Positions 1-6,101 are shown, numbered from the stretch's first letter. The stretch is 7,305 bases of DNA from Rhizobium sp. LCM 4573 (GCF_001854865.1 NZ_MDDW01000001.1:320876-328180); one strand, 5' to 3'. The notes: a model not told the origin generated them from the sequence alone. Made by a program: numbers and translations.

Positions 1-1
1 C

Positions 2-478
2 CTGCCTGCATTCCTCGGCCTCGATCTCCCCGGCTCGAAAGTGGTGGTCGGCGACGGCCCTGCCCGCGCCGAGCTTCAAAGCCGCTACCCGGACGTGCTC
101 TTCACCGGCATGAAGACCGGCGAGGATCTCGCGCGCGCCTATGCCCAGGCCGATGTCTTCGTCTTTCCTTCGAAGACCGATACGTTCGGCAATACCATCC
201 TGGAAGCGCTGGCGAGCGGTGTGCCCGTGGCCGCCTATCCCGTCACCGGGCCGATCGACATCATCGAGGAAGACTCCGGCGCCGGCGCCCTTCACGAGGA
301 CCTGGGCAAGGCCTGCCTTGCCGCGCTCGATTGCTCGCGGGAGGATGCCCGCAGGCTCGCCCACAAGTTCTCCTGGGAAGCCGCCTCACGGCAATTCCTT
401 GCCAATATCATGGCCGCGCGGGATCGCCGGCCCACCCTGACGCCGCCCGCTCCGGGCGCACGTCCCTCCGCGGCATGA
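2..478 (+). CDS. Glycosyltransferase, GT-B fold, GT4/group 1 type (C-terminal part only)
   Basis: The frame is open to the left edge, so 158 C-terminal residues are in view and the N-terminal acceptor domain is missing. The GTG at 41 is internal, because coding sequence continues upstream of it. A GDGP strand-loop occurs at visible residues 17-20. It is followed by FTG, GEDLARAYAQADVFVFPS and DTFGNTILEALASG, the nucleotide-sugar binding half of a GT-B enzyme. The EX7E motif of GT4 enzymes appears here as D-X7-E (DTFGNTILE), a form I associate with MgtA/SqdX/PimB-type lipid glycosyltransferases. The family moves a sugar from an NDP- or GDP-sugar to a lipid or glycan at the inner face of the membrane. 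The donor and acceptor cannot be told from this fragment. The tail (PTLTPPAPGARPSAA) is low-complexity and probably disordered. Family call is firm; substrate is unknown. Confidence 0.85.
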   Translation: MPAFLGLDLPGSKVVVGDGPARAELQSRYPDVLFTGMKTGEDLARAYAQADVFVFPSKTDTFGNTILEALASGVPVAAYPVTGPIDIIEEDSGAGALHEDLGKACLAALDCSREDARRLAHKFSWEAASRQFLANIMAARDRRPTLTPPAPGARPSAA

Positions 479-499
479 AGCCCCGGCCAAGTCAGGGCT
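479..499. terminator. Weak stem-loop after the glycosyltransferase stop
   Basis: AGCCC (479-483) pairs with GGGCT (495-499) across an 11-nt loop, starting at the base after the stop codon. There is no T-tract on either strand, so if it ends transcription it does so inefficiently or with Rho. It lies between the plus-strand glycosyltransferase and the end of the minus-strand small ORF, so it could serve both. Confidence 0.22.
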
Positions 500-537
500 G
501 AACGGGAAGAACCACCGAATGGATCAGTCGCTGCGGT

Positions 538-624
538 TCAACCGCTCCGGCTGTCGCGCCAGGCGAAAAATGCAATACCGCCAGCGGCAAGACAGACGGA
601 TGTCAGAAGACCGACAGTGATCAT
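538..624 (-). CDS. Small single-helix membrane protein, 28 aa (hypothetical)
   Basis: An ATG at 624 opens a 28-codon frame that ends in TGA at 538-540. The product starts MITVGLLTSV, continues CLAAGGIAFFAW, and ends RDSRSG. Residues 3-22 are uninterrupted hydrophobic or small, long enough for one transmembrane helix, followed by a short tail with two Arg and one Asp that probably stays cytoplasmic. The Shine-Dalgarno is unusually good: GGGAGGA six bases before the ATG (631-637). I do not recognise a named family. Small GxxxG-like helices (AAGGIAFFAW) are common in regulatory or accessory membrane peptides, but no function can be assigned. It lies 225 bp downstream of der on the same strand with no clear terminator between, so it may have its own promoter or be read through from der. 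It is too short for standard gene callers. Confidence 0.55.
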   Translation of the reverse strand: MITVGLLTSVCLAAGGIAFFAWRDSRSG

Positions 625-630
625 GAATAT

Positions 631-637
631 TCCTCCC
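631..637 (-). promoter_or_regulatory. Strong Shine-Dalgarno of the 28-aa ORF
   Basis: The minus strand reads GGGAGGA, then six bases (ATATTC), then ATG. This near-complete anti-16S match at ideal spacing is the main support for translation of the small ORF. The overlapping plus-strand frame beginning at ATG 520 has only a poorer GGAAG upstream. Confidence 0.5.
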
Positions 638-648
638 AAGGACCAAGA

Positions 649-674
649 CGCGGGACGCCCTCCTGCGACCCGCG
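649..674 (-). other. Stem-loop just upstream of the small ORF ribosome binding site
   Basis: CGCGGG (649-654) pairs with CCCGCG (669-674). After one A-A mismatch a further CG/CG pair extends the stem, leaving an 8-nt loop (658-665). It ends 11 bases before the Shine-Dalgarno of the 28-aa ORF in the direction of transcription. There is no T-run after it on the minus strand, so it looks more like a leader or spacer structure than an intrinsic terminator. Function is inferred from position only. Confidence 0.3.
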
Positions 675-849
675 AACTATTGTCGCACTCGATCATGAAA
701 ATTCCGGGAATGCAAGCCCTGGTGGCAAGCGACTCACTGCGTAACGATCACCACGACGACCACCACCTGCCATGGCGACTTGATCGCCCTTCCCGCTCCC
801 GCTGGTGCCGTGGCAACGCGGCGGCGCACAGGACAGGCGCAGTCCGCGG

Positions 850-2280
850 TTACCGCCGCTTCTTCCGCCCCTCGAACGGGTTCTCGCTTGCCTTGAAATG
901 GATGCGGATCGGCACGCCCGGCATCTGGAAATCGGCGCGAAGGCCGTTCGTCAGGTAGCGCACATAGGATTCCGGCAGCGCCTCGGGGCGCGTGCAGGAA
1001 ATCATAAAGGCCGGCGGACGCGCCTTCACCTGGGTCATGTATTTCAGCCTCAGACGGCGGCCGGAAACCGCCGGCGGCGGATGCTGCACCTGCACTCCCT
1101 CCAGCCAGCGGTTGAGCTTGGCGGTCGAGATGCGCTTGTTCCACACCCGGTCGGTCTCGATGATGTTCTGCATCAGCTTGTCGAGCCCATAGCCGGTCTG
1201 GCCGGAAATCGGCACGGCGCGGATGCCGCGCGCCTGCGGCAGAAGCCGCTCGGTCTTCTCGCGCAGGTCGGCCAGCACCGCCTGCGGGTTTTCCACCAGA
1301 TCCCACTTGTTGAAGGCGAGCACGGCGGCGCGGCCCTCGCGCAGCACCAGATCGACGATCTGCAGGTCCTGCTTCTCGAAGGGAATGGTCGCGTCGAAAA
1401 TGATGACCACGGTTTCGGCGAAACGGATGGCGCGCAGCGTATCGGCGACCGAAAGCTTTTCGAGTTTCTCGACCACGCGCGCCTTGCGGCGCATGCCGGC
1501 CGTATCGAACATCTTGATCGTGCGGCCGCGCCAGTCCCATTCCACCGAAATGCTGTCGCGGGTAATCCCCGCCTCCGGCCCGGTCAGCAGCCGGTCTTCG
1601 CCGAGAAAGCGGTTGATGAGGGTCGATTTGCCCGCATTCGGACGCCCGACGATGGCCACACGCAGGGGCTTCGTCTCGTCATAGGCGGGTTCGGCGTCTT
1701 CTTCCTCTTCTTCGCCGCCGACGGCAGAGGCCGGAACGTCCACGTTCGTCTCGGCCTCTTCCTCGGGCTCCGGAAACGCCTTTTCCTCGCCAATCGCCTC
1801 AACGATCGCGTCGCGCAGGTCGATCATGCCCTCGCCGTGCTCCGCCGAGATCGGCACCGGCTCGCCCAGGCCCAGCGTGAAGGCGTCGTAGAAGCCGGCA
1901 TCCGAGCCCCGCGCCTCGGACTTGTTGGCGACCAGCACCACCGGCTTGCCGCTGCGGCGCAGAAGTTCGCCGAATGTCTTGTCGAGCGGCATCAGCCCCA
2001 TCTTGGCGTCGACGACGAAAAGGGTGAGGTCCGCCTCCTCGATCGCGGCTTCCGTTTGAGCGCGCATGCGCCCTTCGAGCGTGTCCGGCCCCGCCTCTTC
2101 CAGACCAGCCGTATCGACGATGCGGAAGCGCAGGTCGATGAGCTTGGCATCGCCCGGTCGGCGGTCGCGGGTAACCCCCGGCGTGTCGTCCACCAGCGCC
2201 AGCTTCTTTCCGACCAGCCGGTTGAAGAGCGTGGACTTGCCGACATTCGGGCGTCCGACGATGGCGACGGTGAAGCTCAT
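850..2280 (-). CDS. der: Ribosome biogenesis GTPase Der (EngA), double G-domain
   Basis: This 476-residue protein has the Der architecture of two tandem Era-like G domains and a C-terminal KH-like domain. Der is essential for maturation and stability of the 50S subunit and acts in the cytoplasm. GD1 has the P-loop GRPNVGKST (9-17), DTAG (56-59), a G4 reading NKSE (119-122) instead of NKxD, and SAE (145-147). An acidic linker follows (about 165-205, with EEEEED). GD2 has GRPNAGKST (212-220), DTAG (259-262) and a normal NKWD (324-327). The KH-like domain covers about 380-465 and the tail is basic (GRKKRR). The frame stays open upstream to 2418, but the start is placed at ATG 2280. There the protein begins [12 protein letters not shown] like its homologues, and AAGGA lies seven bases upstream. 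It follows the YfgM-like gene by 35 bp and is almost certainly cotranscribed with it. Confidence 0.97.
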   Translation of the reverse strand: MSFTVAIVGRPNVGKSTLFNRLVGKKLALVDDTPGVTRDRRPGDAKLIDLRFRIVDTAGLEEAGPDTLEGRMRAQTEAAIEEADLTLFVVDAKMGLMPLDKTFGELLRRSGKPVVLVANKSEARGSDAGFYDAFTLGLGEPVPISAEHGEGMIDLRDAIVEAIGEEKAFPEPEEEAETNVDVPASAVGGEEEEEDAEPAYDETKPLRVAIVGRPNAGKSTLINRFLGEDRLLTGPEAGITRDSISVEWDWRGRTIKMFDTAGMRRKARVVEKLEKLSVADTLRAIRFAETVVIIFDATIPFEKQDLQIVDLVLREGRAAVLAFNKWDLVENPQAVLADLREKTERLLPQARGIRAVPISGQTGYGLDKLMQNIIETDRVWNKRISTAKLNRWLEGVQVQHPPPAVSGRRLRLKYMTQVKARPPAFMISCTRPEALPESYVRYLTNGLRADFQMPGVPIRIHFKASENPFEGRKKRR

Positions 2281-2287
2281 CCTGTTT

Positions 2288-2292
2288 TCCTT
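2288..2292 (-). promoter_or_regulatory. Ribosome binding site that fixes the der start
   Basis: The minus strand reads AAGGA, seven bases, then ATG at 2280. This supports starting Der at MSFTVAIVG rather than at the upstream codons of the longer open frame. Confidence 0.65.
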
Positions 2293-2301
2293 AAAGCCCT
2301 G

Positions 2302-2316
2302 ACTCTTGAAAAGAGT
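2302..2316 (-). other. Small hairpin at the yfgM-der junction
   Basis: ACTCTT (2302-2307) and AAGAGT (2311-2316) form a perfect 6-bp stem with a 3-nt loop. The stem overlaps the stop codon of the upstream gene and ends 21 bases before the der start. With no T-run it is not a convincing terminator. It may shape translation or RNA processing at the junction, or it may be chance. Confidence 0.3.
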
Positions 2317-2987
2317 TAGGGCGCCTTGCCGGAAGCGGCGATATTGTCGAGCATGATCTGCGCGCGGCTCGCCACATTGCGCGGCGCGGTGGCGTCGTTG
2401 CCGATCGCCTCGAACCACTGCTTGGCGCGGGCGAAATCGCCGGCCTTGAAGGCGGCAAGCCCCAACGCCTCGCGGGCGGAGTTGCGCAGCGCGTTGGTTT
2501 CCCCGGTCATCACCTCGACTTCGGCCGAAACCTGGTCATAGGTGCCGGTATCGATCAGCAGCCAGCCGGCGCGCAGGCGGGCGAGATCGCGGATCGCGGC
2601 GGGCGCGCTGCTGTCCTTGCCGATTTCGGAGAAACTCGTGACGGCCGCCGCCGTATCGCCCTTGTCTGCCTGCACGGAAGCCGCGCGCAGCTTCGCCAGC
2701 ACCGGATAGGAGCCCGTGCCGTTCTCGGCGATCGATCCGAGGGCGGAAAGCGCCTCGTCGTTCTTGCCTTCCGAGGCGAGCCTGAGGGCGGCGATGAAGC
2801 GGTCGCCGGATTGCGAGGAATTGTGCGTTTCCCAGTATTCGTAGCCGCGCATGCCCGCGGTTCCGAGCACGATGAGCGCCGCGATGCCGATCACGATCGT
2901 CCCATAGCGCTTCCAGGCGTTTCTCACCTGGTCGGAACGCAGTTCCTCGTTCACCTCGCGGATAAAGCTGTCGTTGTCGTGCGCCAT
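2316..2987 (-). CDS. YfgM-like membrane-anchored tetratricopeptide protein
   Basis: This 223-residue protein has a short charged N-terminus ([20 protein letters not shown]), one transmembrane helix at about 29-46 ([18 protein letters not shown]), and an Ala-rich helical C-terminal region from about 60 to 220. That region contains TPR-like repeats, for example [32 protein letters not shown] and [16 protein letters not shown]. The topology, size and position directly before der match the YfgM/Ancillary SecYEG translocon subunit family. The E. coli member has its C-terminal domain in the periplasm, binds the chaperone PpiD and associates with SecYEG. Start at ATG 2987 is backed by GGAG six bases upstream (2994-2997). 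In E. coli the order is yfgM-bamB-der; here nothing lies between. Annotated orthologues are often called simply tetratricopeptide repeat protein. Family assignment is good; an identical role in this organism is inferred. Confidence 0.88.
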   Translation of the reverse strand: MAHDNDSFIREVNEELRSDQVRNAWKRYGTIVIGIAALIVLGTAGMRGYEYWETHNSSQSGDRFIAALRLASEGKNDEALSALGSIAENGTGSYPVLAKLRAASVQADKGDTAAAVTSFSEIGKDSSAPAAIRDLARLRAGWLLIDTGTYDQVSAEVEVMTGETNALRNSAREALGLAAFKAGDFARAKQWFEAIGNDATAPRNVASRAQIMLDNIAASGKAP

Positions 2988-3007
2988 TCCTGTCTCCGGC
3001 CCTTCGG

Positions 3008-3036
3008 CCTATAGAACCCACCCGTCACGGGGAAAA
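3008..3036 (-). promoter_or_regulatory. Candidate sigma-70-type promoter for the yfgM-like gene and der
   Basis: On the minus strand TTTTCC (3036-3031) and TATAGG (3013-3008) are separated by 17 bp. This would start transcription about 15 bases before the ATG at 2987. The -10 box is fair and the -35 box weak. It is the best spaced pair I can find in the 219-bp divergent gap; it is a prediction by eye. Confidence 0.3.
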
Positions 3037-3089
3037 GCGCCTTCTAGCTTATTTTCCCGCACATGTAAGTCCCCCCTCTCCATCCGCTT

Positions 3090-3118
3090 CTGACATTTTG
3101 TTCAACGGCGGGTAGCAG
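3090..3118 (+). promoter_or_regulatory. Candidate promoter for the polysaccharide deacetylase
   Basis: CTGACA (3090-3095) matches five of six bases of the -35 consensus. It is followed 17 bp later by TAGCAG (3113-3118), a poor -10 box. This would give a leader of roughly 80 bases. No better pair is seen upstream of the gene. Confidence 0.22.
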
Positions 3119-3206
3119 AAAATCCCGCCCTTGCGCAGCTTCTTCAAAGCTTCGCCGCATTCCGGCCCCATGAAGTGCCGCTTTGGAACAATCGATTCTG
3201 GTGATT

Positions 3207-4196
3207 ATGCGTTCTTTCCTCGCCGCCCTTCCGCTCGCCCTTTCCCTTCTCCCGGCCTCAGTAGCGGAAGCCTCCGACAAGCCGAAGCAGCTCGTCATGA
3301 TCTCCTTCGATGGCGCGGGCGACAATGCGCTGTGGCAGCGCAGCCGCGATTTCGCCAAGCGCGCGAACGCGCGTTTCACCTATTTCCTCTCCTGCTCGCT
3401 GGTCATCGAGCGGACGCGGGCGAAGAGCTATCAGGGGCCGCACCAAAAGCCCGGCCGCTCCAATATCGGCTTTGCCAAGGACGCCGAGGAGGCGCGCGTG
3501 CGCCTCGGCCATGTCTGGCAGGCGCATCTGGAAGGCCATGACATTGCCAGCCACACCTGCGGCCATTTCGACGGCAAGGATTGGAGTGCCGCCGACTGGG
3601 CGCAGGAGTTTTCCAATTTCTCGAACACGCTTGCCGGCGCCTGGAAGGATGTCGGCGCGGCGAACGAGGAGCCGGAAGGCTGGCGGGATTTCATCCGCAG
3701 CAGCATTCAGGGCTTCCGCGCGCCCTATCTTTCCGTGAGCCCGGCGCTCGCCGAGGCGGAGACGAAGGCGGGCTTCCGCTACGATGCAAGCCTGGTCACC
3801 AAGGGACCGCTGATGCCGAGCGAAAAGAACGGCGTCATGCGTTTCGGCCTGCCCCTGATCCCGGAGGGCCCGTCACAGCGCCCGATCATCGCCATGGACT
3901 ACAATCTTTTCATCCGCCATTCGGGCGGCATCAACGACCTAAGCCGCTCGGCCGAATTCGAGGACCGCGCCTATTCCGCCTTTCGCGCCGCTTTCGACAA
4001 GCAATACAAGGGCGAGCGCATTCCCCTGCAGATCGGCCTCCATTTCGTGGAAATGAACGGCGGCGCATACTGGCGCGCCATGGAACGGCTGGCGGAGGAA
4101 GTCTGCGGCATGGAGGACGTTTCCTGCGTGACCTATTCGCAGGCCATCGACGCGATCCGCGAGCGGAAGAGGACGGGTGAGGCATCGGGGCTTTGA
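3207..4196 (+). CDS. Secreted polysaccharide deacetylase, NodB-homology (CE4-like) domain
   Basis: From ATG 3207 the 329-residue product opens with a classic signal peptide (MRSFLAALPLALSLLPASVA, cleavage near AEA-SD), so it is exported. Motif 2 of NodB enzymes is intact as SHTCGH (115-120; H116 and H120 as metal ligands). Motif 3 is RAPY (171-174) and the late histidine motif is LHF (278-280). Motif 1, normally TFDD, reads SFDG (33-36): the first Asp (usual catalytic base) is kept but the second (usual metal ligand) is Gly. Two cysteines near the C-terminus (C300, C307) could form a disulfide. The family removes acetyl groups from GlcNAc-type polymers such as chitin-like oligomers, peptidoglycan or exopolysaccharide; the substrate here is not evident. 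Possible alternative starts are TTG 3183 and GTG 3201, but ATG 3207 gives the cleanest signal peptide; none has a strong ribosome binding site. It is monocistronic and convergent with bacA. Confidence 0.85.
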   Translation: MRSFLAALPLALSLLPASVAEASDKPKQLVMISFDGAGDNALWQRSRDFAKRANARFTYFLSCSLVIERTRAKSYQGPHQKPGRSNIGFAKDAEEARVRLGHVWQAHLEGHDIASHTCGHFDGKDWSAADWAQEFSNFSNTLAGAWKDVGAANEEPEGWRDFIRSSIQGFRAPYLSVSPALAEAETKAGFRYDASLVTKGPLMPSEKNGVMRFGLPLIPEGPSQRPIIAMDYNLFIRHSGGINDLSRSAEFEDRAYSAFRAAFDKQYKGERIPLQIGLHFVEMNGGAYWRAMERLAEEVCGMEDVSCVTYSQAIDAIRERKRTGEASGL

Positions 4197-4197
4197 T

Positions 4198-4240
4198 CCC
4201 CTCCCGGCCTGCCGGCCACCCTCCCCACAAGGGGGAGGGA
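4198..4240. repeat. Left arm of a 43-bp perfect inverted repeat (rhizobial palindromic element)
   Basis: This GC-rich 43-mer is the exact reverse complement of 4333-4375. It starts two bases after the deacetylase stop codon. Internally it folds on its own: CCCTCCCC (4219-4226) pairs with GGGGAGGG (4232-4239) around a 5-nt loop, and CCGG (4204-4207) can pair with CCGG (4212-4215). Elements built from GGCCTGCCGGCC plus a CCCTCCCC hairpin resemble, from memory, abundant intergenic palindromes of Rhizobiales. The local hairpin could help end deacetylase transcription, though no T-run follows. Confidence 0.85.
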
Positions 4241-4332
4241 AACACGCGGAACCGCCTCCTACCCTCCGCCCATTTCACGACCGGTCTTCACGGAACAGCG
4301 GTGGCTGTGAGATGATGCCAGCACGGCATATC

Positions 4333-4375
4333 TCCCTCCCCCTTGTGGGGAGGGTGGCCGGCAGGCCGGGAGGGG
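4333..4375. repeat. Right arm of the 43-bp perfect inverted repeat
   Basis: It matches the left arm at all 43 positions in inverted orientation, with 92 bp (4241-4332) between. Identity stops at the ends: the bases flanking the arms are mostly unpaired. In a transcript the two arms could form a long cruciform-like stem, or each can fold as its own short hairpin. The 92-bp spacer shows only small dyads, such as ACAGC/GCTGT around GGTG, and no coding frame that looks real. Confidence 0.85.
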
Positions 4376-4620
4376 TTCGAAACCGGGGAAGAACTTCACC
4401 GCTCCGAAAAATATCCTCTCCCGAATTCAGCCACTTAGGTCTCCGCACCTTCCCCGTTCGTCCCCGCCCTCTCCGTTTCGCCTAATCTGATTGCGTCATC
4501 GGATGGGAACCGGGTTCGCGAGCCGGCATCCTCCTCTGGGTTCAAGGGCTCGGTTTCCGGTGATGGTCGTGAAAGCGATGGATGAGGGCTCGGAAACCCT
4601 CTGAAATCATGGACACGGTC

Positions 4621-4675
4621 GGGGCAGGCGGAAAGCCTGAATACCCAACTACCATCGAAATGCCCCGCCTGCCCC
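4621..4675. repeat. 11-bp GC-rich inverted repeat with 33-nt loop
   Basis: GGGGCAGGCGG (4621-4631) is the exact reverse complement of CCGCCTGCCCC (4665-4675). It is part of the same dyad-rich spacer. No terminal T-run is present on either strand, so it is recorded as a repeat rather than a terminator. Confidence 0.55.
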
Positions 4676-4691
4676 ATCCCGCAAGCCTCGG

Positions 4692-4717
4692 TCCGAAAAT
4701 CGGAATCGATTTTCGGA
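4692..4717. repeat. 11-bp palindromic hairpin, probable dispersed rhizobial motif
   Basis: TCCGAAAATCG (4692-4702) and CGATTTTCGGA (4707-4717) form a perfect stem around GAAT. This AT-containing palindrome, followed by AAAGCACGATGCG, is a motif I recall as recurring between genes in Rhizobiaceae genomes. That recollection is not checked here. It lies 17 bp beyond the poly-T end of the bacA terminator. Confidence 0.6.
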
Positions 4718-4734
4718 AAGCACGATGCGTATTC

Positions 4735-4768
4735 AAAAAAACCGCGCCGGACTGACAATCCGGCGCGG
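4735..4768 (-). terminator. Strong intrinsic terminator of bacA
   Basis: On the minus strand a perfect 10-bp stem, CCGCGCCGGA with TCCGGCGCGG (4768-4759 and 4751-4742), closes a 7-nt loop. It is followed directly by seven T residues (4741-4735). It begins 26 bases after the bacA stop codon. All elements of a Rho-independent terminator are present and oriented for the minus strand only. Confidence 0.92.
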
Positions 4769-4794
4769 CCAAAAGTGCTGTCTTGAATGCCCGC

Positions 4795-6075
4795 TCAGTA
4801 AGGCCGGTTGGCCGCAAGCTCACCATCCATTTCCTCGCGAGCGAGATAGCGCTGGTCGATTTCCGGCAGCGGCTCGTCATCGATCGCCGCCTCGAAAGCT
4901 ACGAGACGCTTGCGGATGGAAAGCAGCTCGATGATCGTCGACCAGGAACTGACCAGATACTGGAAGCTGTCGCTGACCTGCCCGAAAGCCGTGGCGATCT
5001 GCTGCCAGGCACCCATGGTGATCTTGCCTGCCACAATCGTCGGGATAAGCATGAAGGTCAAAATCTGCCCATCGAGCTGACCGAACGTGTAACGGGCGAA
5101 GTTGAAATAGGTGTAATGCCAATACATGCGGAAATAGTTGCGCCGCACATTGGCGAACAGCTCCCGCATGGTTGGCGGCTGTGCGCGATCGGCATGATCC
5201 TCGCCATAGACGAGCTCCTTTCGAAACGCCGCCTCGACACGCTGGTTGCGGAATTGCAAGCCCGGCAGCTTGATGCCGACCAACGCCAGCAGCGCAGTGC
5301 CGAAAACCGACCAGAGAAGCGCCAACCAGAACAGCGAATGCGGTATGGCACCGAGGATCGGCAGCTCCGTGACATAGCCCGACAGCTGGAACAGGATCGG
5401 CAGGAACACAACCAATGTCATGACCGAATTGACCAGGTACACACCGAGGCTCTCGATGATGGTGGCGAAGCGCATCGTATCTTCCTGGATACGCTGGGAG
5501 GCGCCCTCGATATGCCGCAGCTTGTCCCAATGGGACAGATAGAAATCGTTCATCGCCGTTCGCCAGCGAAATACGTAGTGGCTGGTGAAGAAAGCCGTGA
5601 TGATGTTCATCGCAACGGCGGTCATGCCGATTTCGAGAAAGCGAAGCTGCAGCTCGTAGAACTGCCAGGCGGTAATTCCTGGCTGTTTCTCCAGCGCTCG
5701 CTGAAAAAGATCGAAGAACGGCCCGCGCCAGTTGTTCAACGCCACCGAAATCTGCACCACGAAATAGGCGATGAAGATGATGAAGGCCGAGCCCCAGATC
5801 GACCAGTTCGACCATGGGTGATTCCTGTCGATCGCCTTCCAGGCTAAGCCGAAGATCAGCACGAAGATCGTGAAATAGAGATAGAACCAGAGATTGTCGG
5901 GGCTGAAGAAGTAGGCGAGGCCAAGCGGCGCTGTCTGGCCGGGCGCCAGCGGCGGCATGCCGAGCGCGGCGCCTATTCGCGGACCGACCGTGTACCAGAC
6001 GAAGATACAGATGGCAGTCCATATCACAGCGGATGTGAAGAACAGCTTTGGACGCGGGAAGAAGGAGTGGAACAC
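4795..6075 (-). CDS. bacA: BacA/SbmA-family peptide transporter
   Basis: The 426-residue membrane protein aligns by eye along its whole length with E. coli SbmA and rhizobial BacA. Landmarks are the MFHSFFPRPKLFF start, SHYVFRWRTAMN (165-176), LRHIEGASQRIQEDTMRFA (186-204), VGIKLPGLQFRNQRVEAA (266-283) and RKELVYGED (285-293). Hydrophobic helices fall near 11-29, 62-80, 92-112, 146-164, 208-230, 246-268 and 337-353. There is no ATP-binding domain, as expected for this proton-driven family that resembles ABC transporter membrane domains. Members import proline-rich and other peptides (bleomycin, microcins, nodule NCR peptides) across the inner membrane. In rhizobia and Brucella, BacA is needed for chronic host infection and affects very-long-chain lipid A modification. 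The start is GTG 6075, chosen because homologues start at this MF-SFFP; the nearest AGGA is 13 bases upstream, so translation may be modest. Rhizobia can carry paralogues, so this may be a BacA-like copy. Confidence 0.93.
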   Translation of the reverse strand: MFHSFFPRPKLFFTSAVIWTAICIFVWYTVGPRIGAALGMPPLAPGQTAPLGLAYFFSPDNLWFYLYFTIFVLIFGLAWKAIDRNHPWSNWSIWGSAFIIFIAYFVVQISVALNNWRGPFFDLFQRALEKQPGITAWQFYELQLRFLEIGMTAVAMNIITAFFTSHYVFRWRTAMNDFYLSHWDKLRHIEGASQRIQEDTMRFATIIESLGVYLVNSVMTLVVFLPILFQLSGYVTELPILGAIPHSLFWLALLWSVFGTALLALVGIKLPGLQFRNQRVEAAFRKELVYGEDHADRAQPPTMRELFANVRRNYFRMYWHYTYFNFARYTFGQLDGQILTFMLIPTIVAGKITMGAWQQIATAFGQVSDSFQYLVSSWSTIIELLSIRKRLVAFEAAIDDEPLPEIDQRYLAREEMDGELAANRPY

Positions 6076-6101
6076 GGAGCTTCGGCTTTCCTGAGTTCGA
6101 G

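Larger units (their letters stand above)
4376..4734. other. Gene-free, dyad-rich intergenic stretch
   Basis: I see no credible gene here. Open frames exist on both strands, but their translations are Arg/Pro/Ser-rich, lack ribosome binding sites and run through the palindromes. The stretch holds several dyads. AGGGCTCGG occurs as a direct repeat (4545-4553 and 4585-4593), GGTTTCC (4552-4558) opposes GGAAACC (4592-4598), and GAGGG/CCCTC forms a small stem at 4584-4601. The pattern suggests a mosaic of degenerate repeat elements between two convergent genes. Confidence 0.55.

Noticed and set aside
520..621. Plus-strand Arg-rich 33-codon frame opposite the small membrane ORF
   Set aside because: Composition is typical of an antisense shadow and its upstream GGAAG is weaker and further away than the GGGAGGA of the minus-strand frame.
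617..958. Plus-strand 113-codon frame overlapping the end of der
   Set aside because: It runs antisense into the conserved KH domain of Der, shows no family features and starts inside the small ORF region.
2281..2418. Upstream extension of Der by 46 codons
   Set aside because: The extra residues overlap the YfgM-like gene, and the conserved Der N-terminus and ribosome binding site point to ATG 2280.
3183..3206. TTG 3183 or GTG 3201 as start of the deacetylase
   Set aside because: They add polar residues ahead of a complete signal peptide; ATG 3207 gives the standard positively charged then hydrophobic start. Kept as a possibility.
3044..3379. Minus-strand 111-codon frame in the divergent gap
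   Set aside because: Most of it is antisense to the deacetylase signal peptide and motif 1 region, with no ribosome binding site or recognisable domain.
4198..4375. Inverted arms as an insertion sequence or miniature transposon with target duplication
   Set aside because: No transposase frame lies between the arms and no direct target duplication is visible at the outer ends.
4177..4485. Plus-strand 102-codon frame overlapping the deacetylase end
   Set aside because: It overlaps a well-supported gene and consists mostly of the two 43-bp repeat arms.
4435..4880. Open frames on the minus strand of the intergenic spacer (107 and 112 codons)
   Set aside because: They run through the palindromes and terminator and into the bacA end, have no ribosome binding site and have low-complexity composition; they look like translated repeat DNA.
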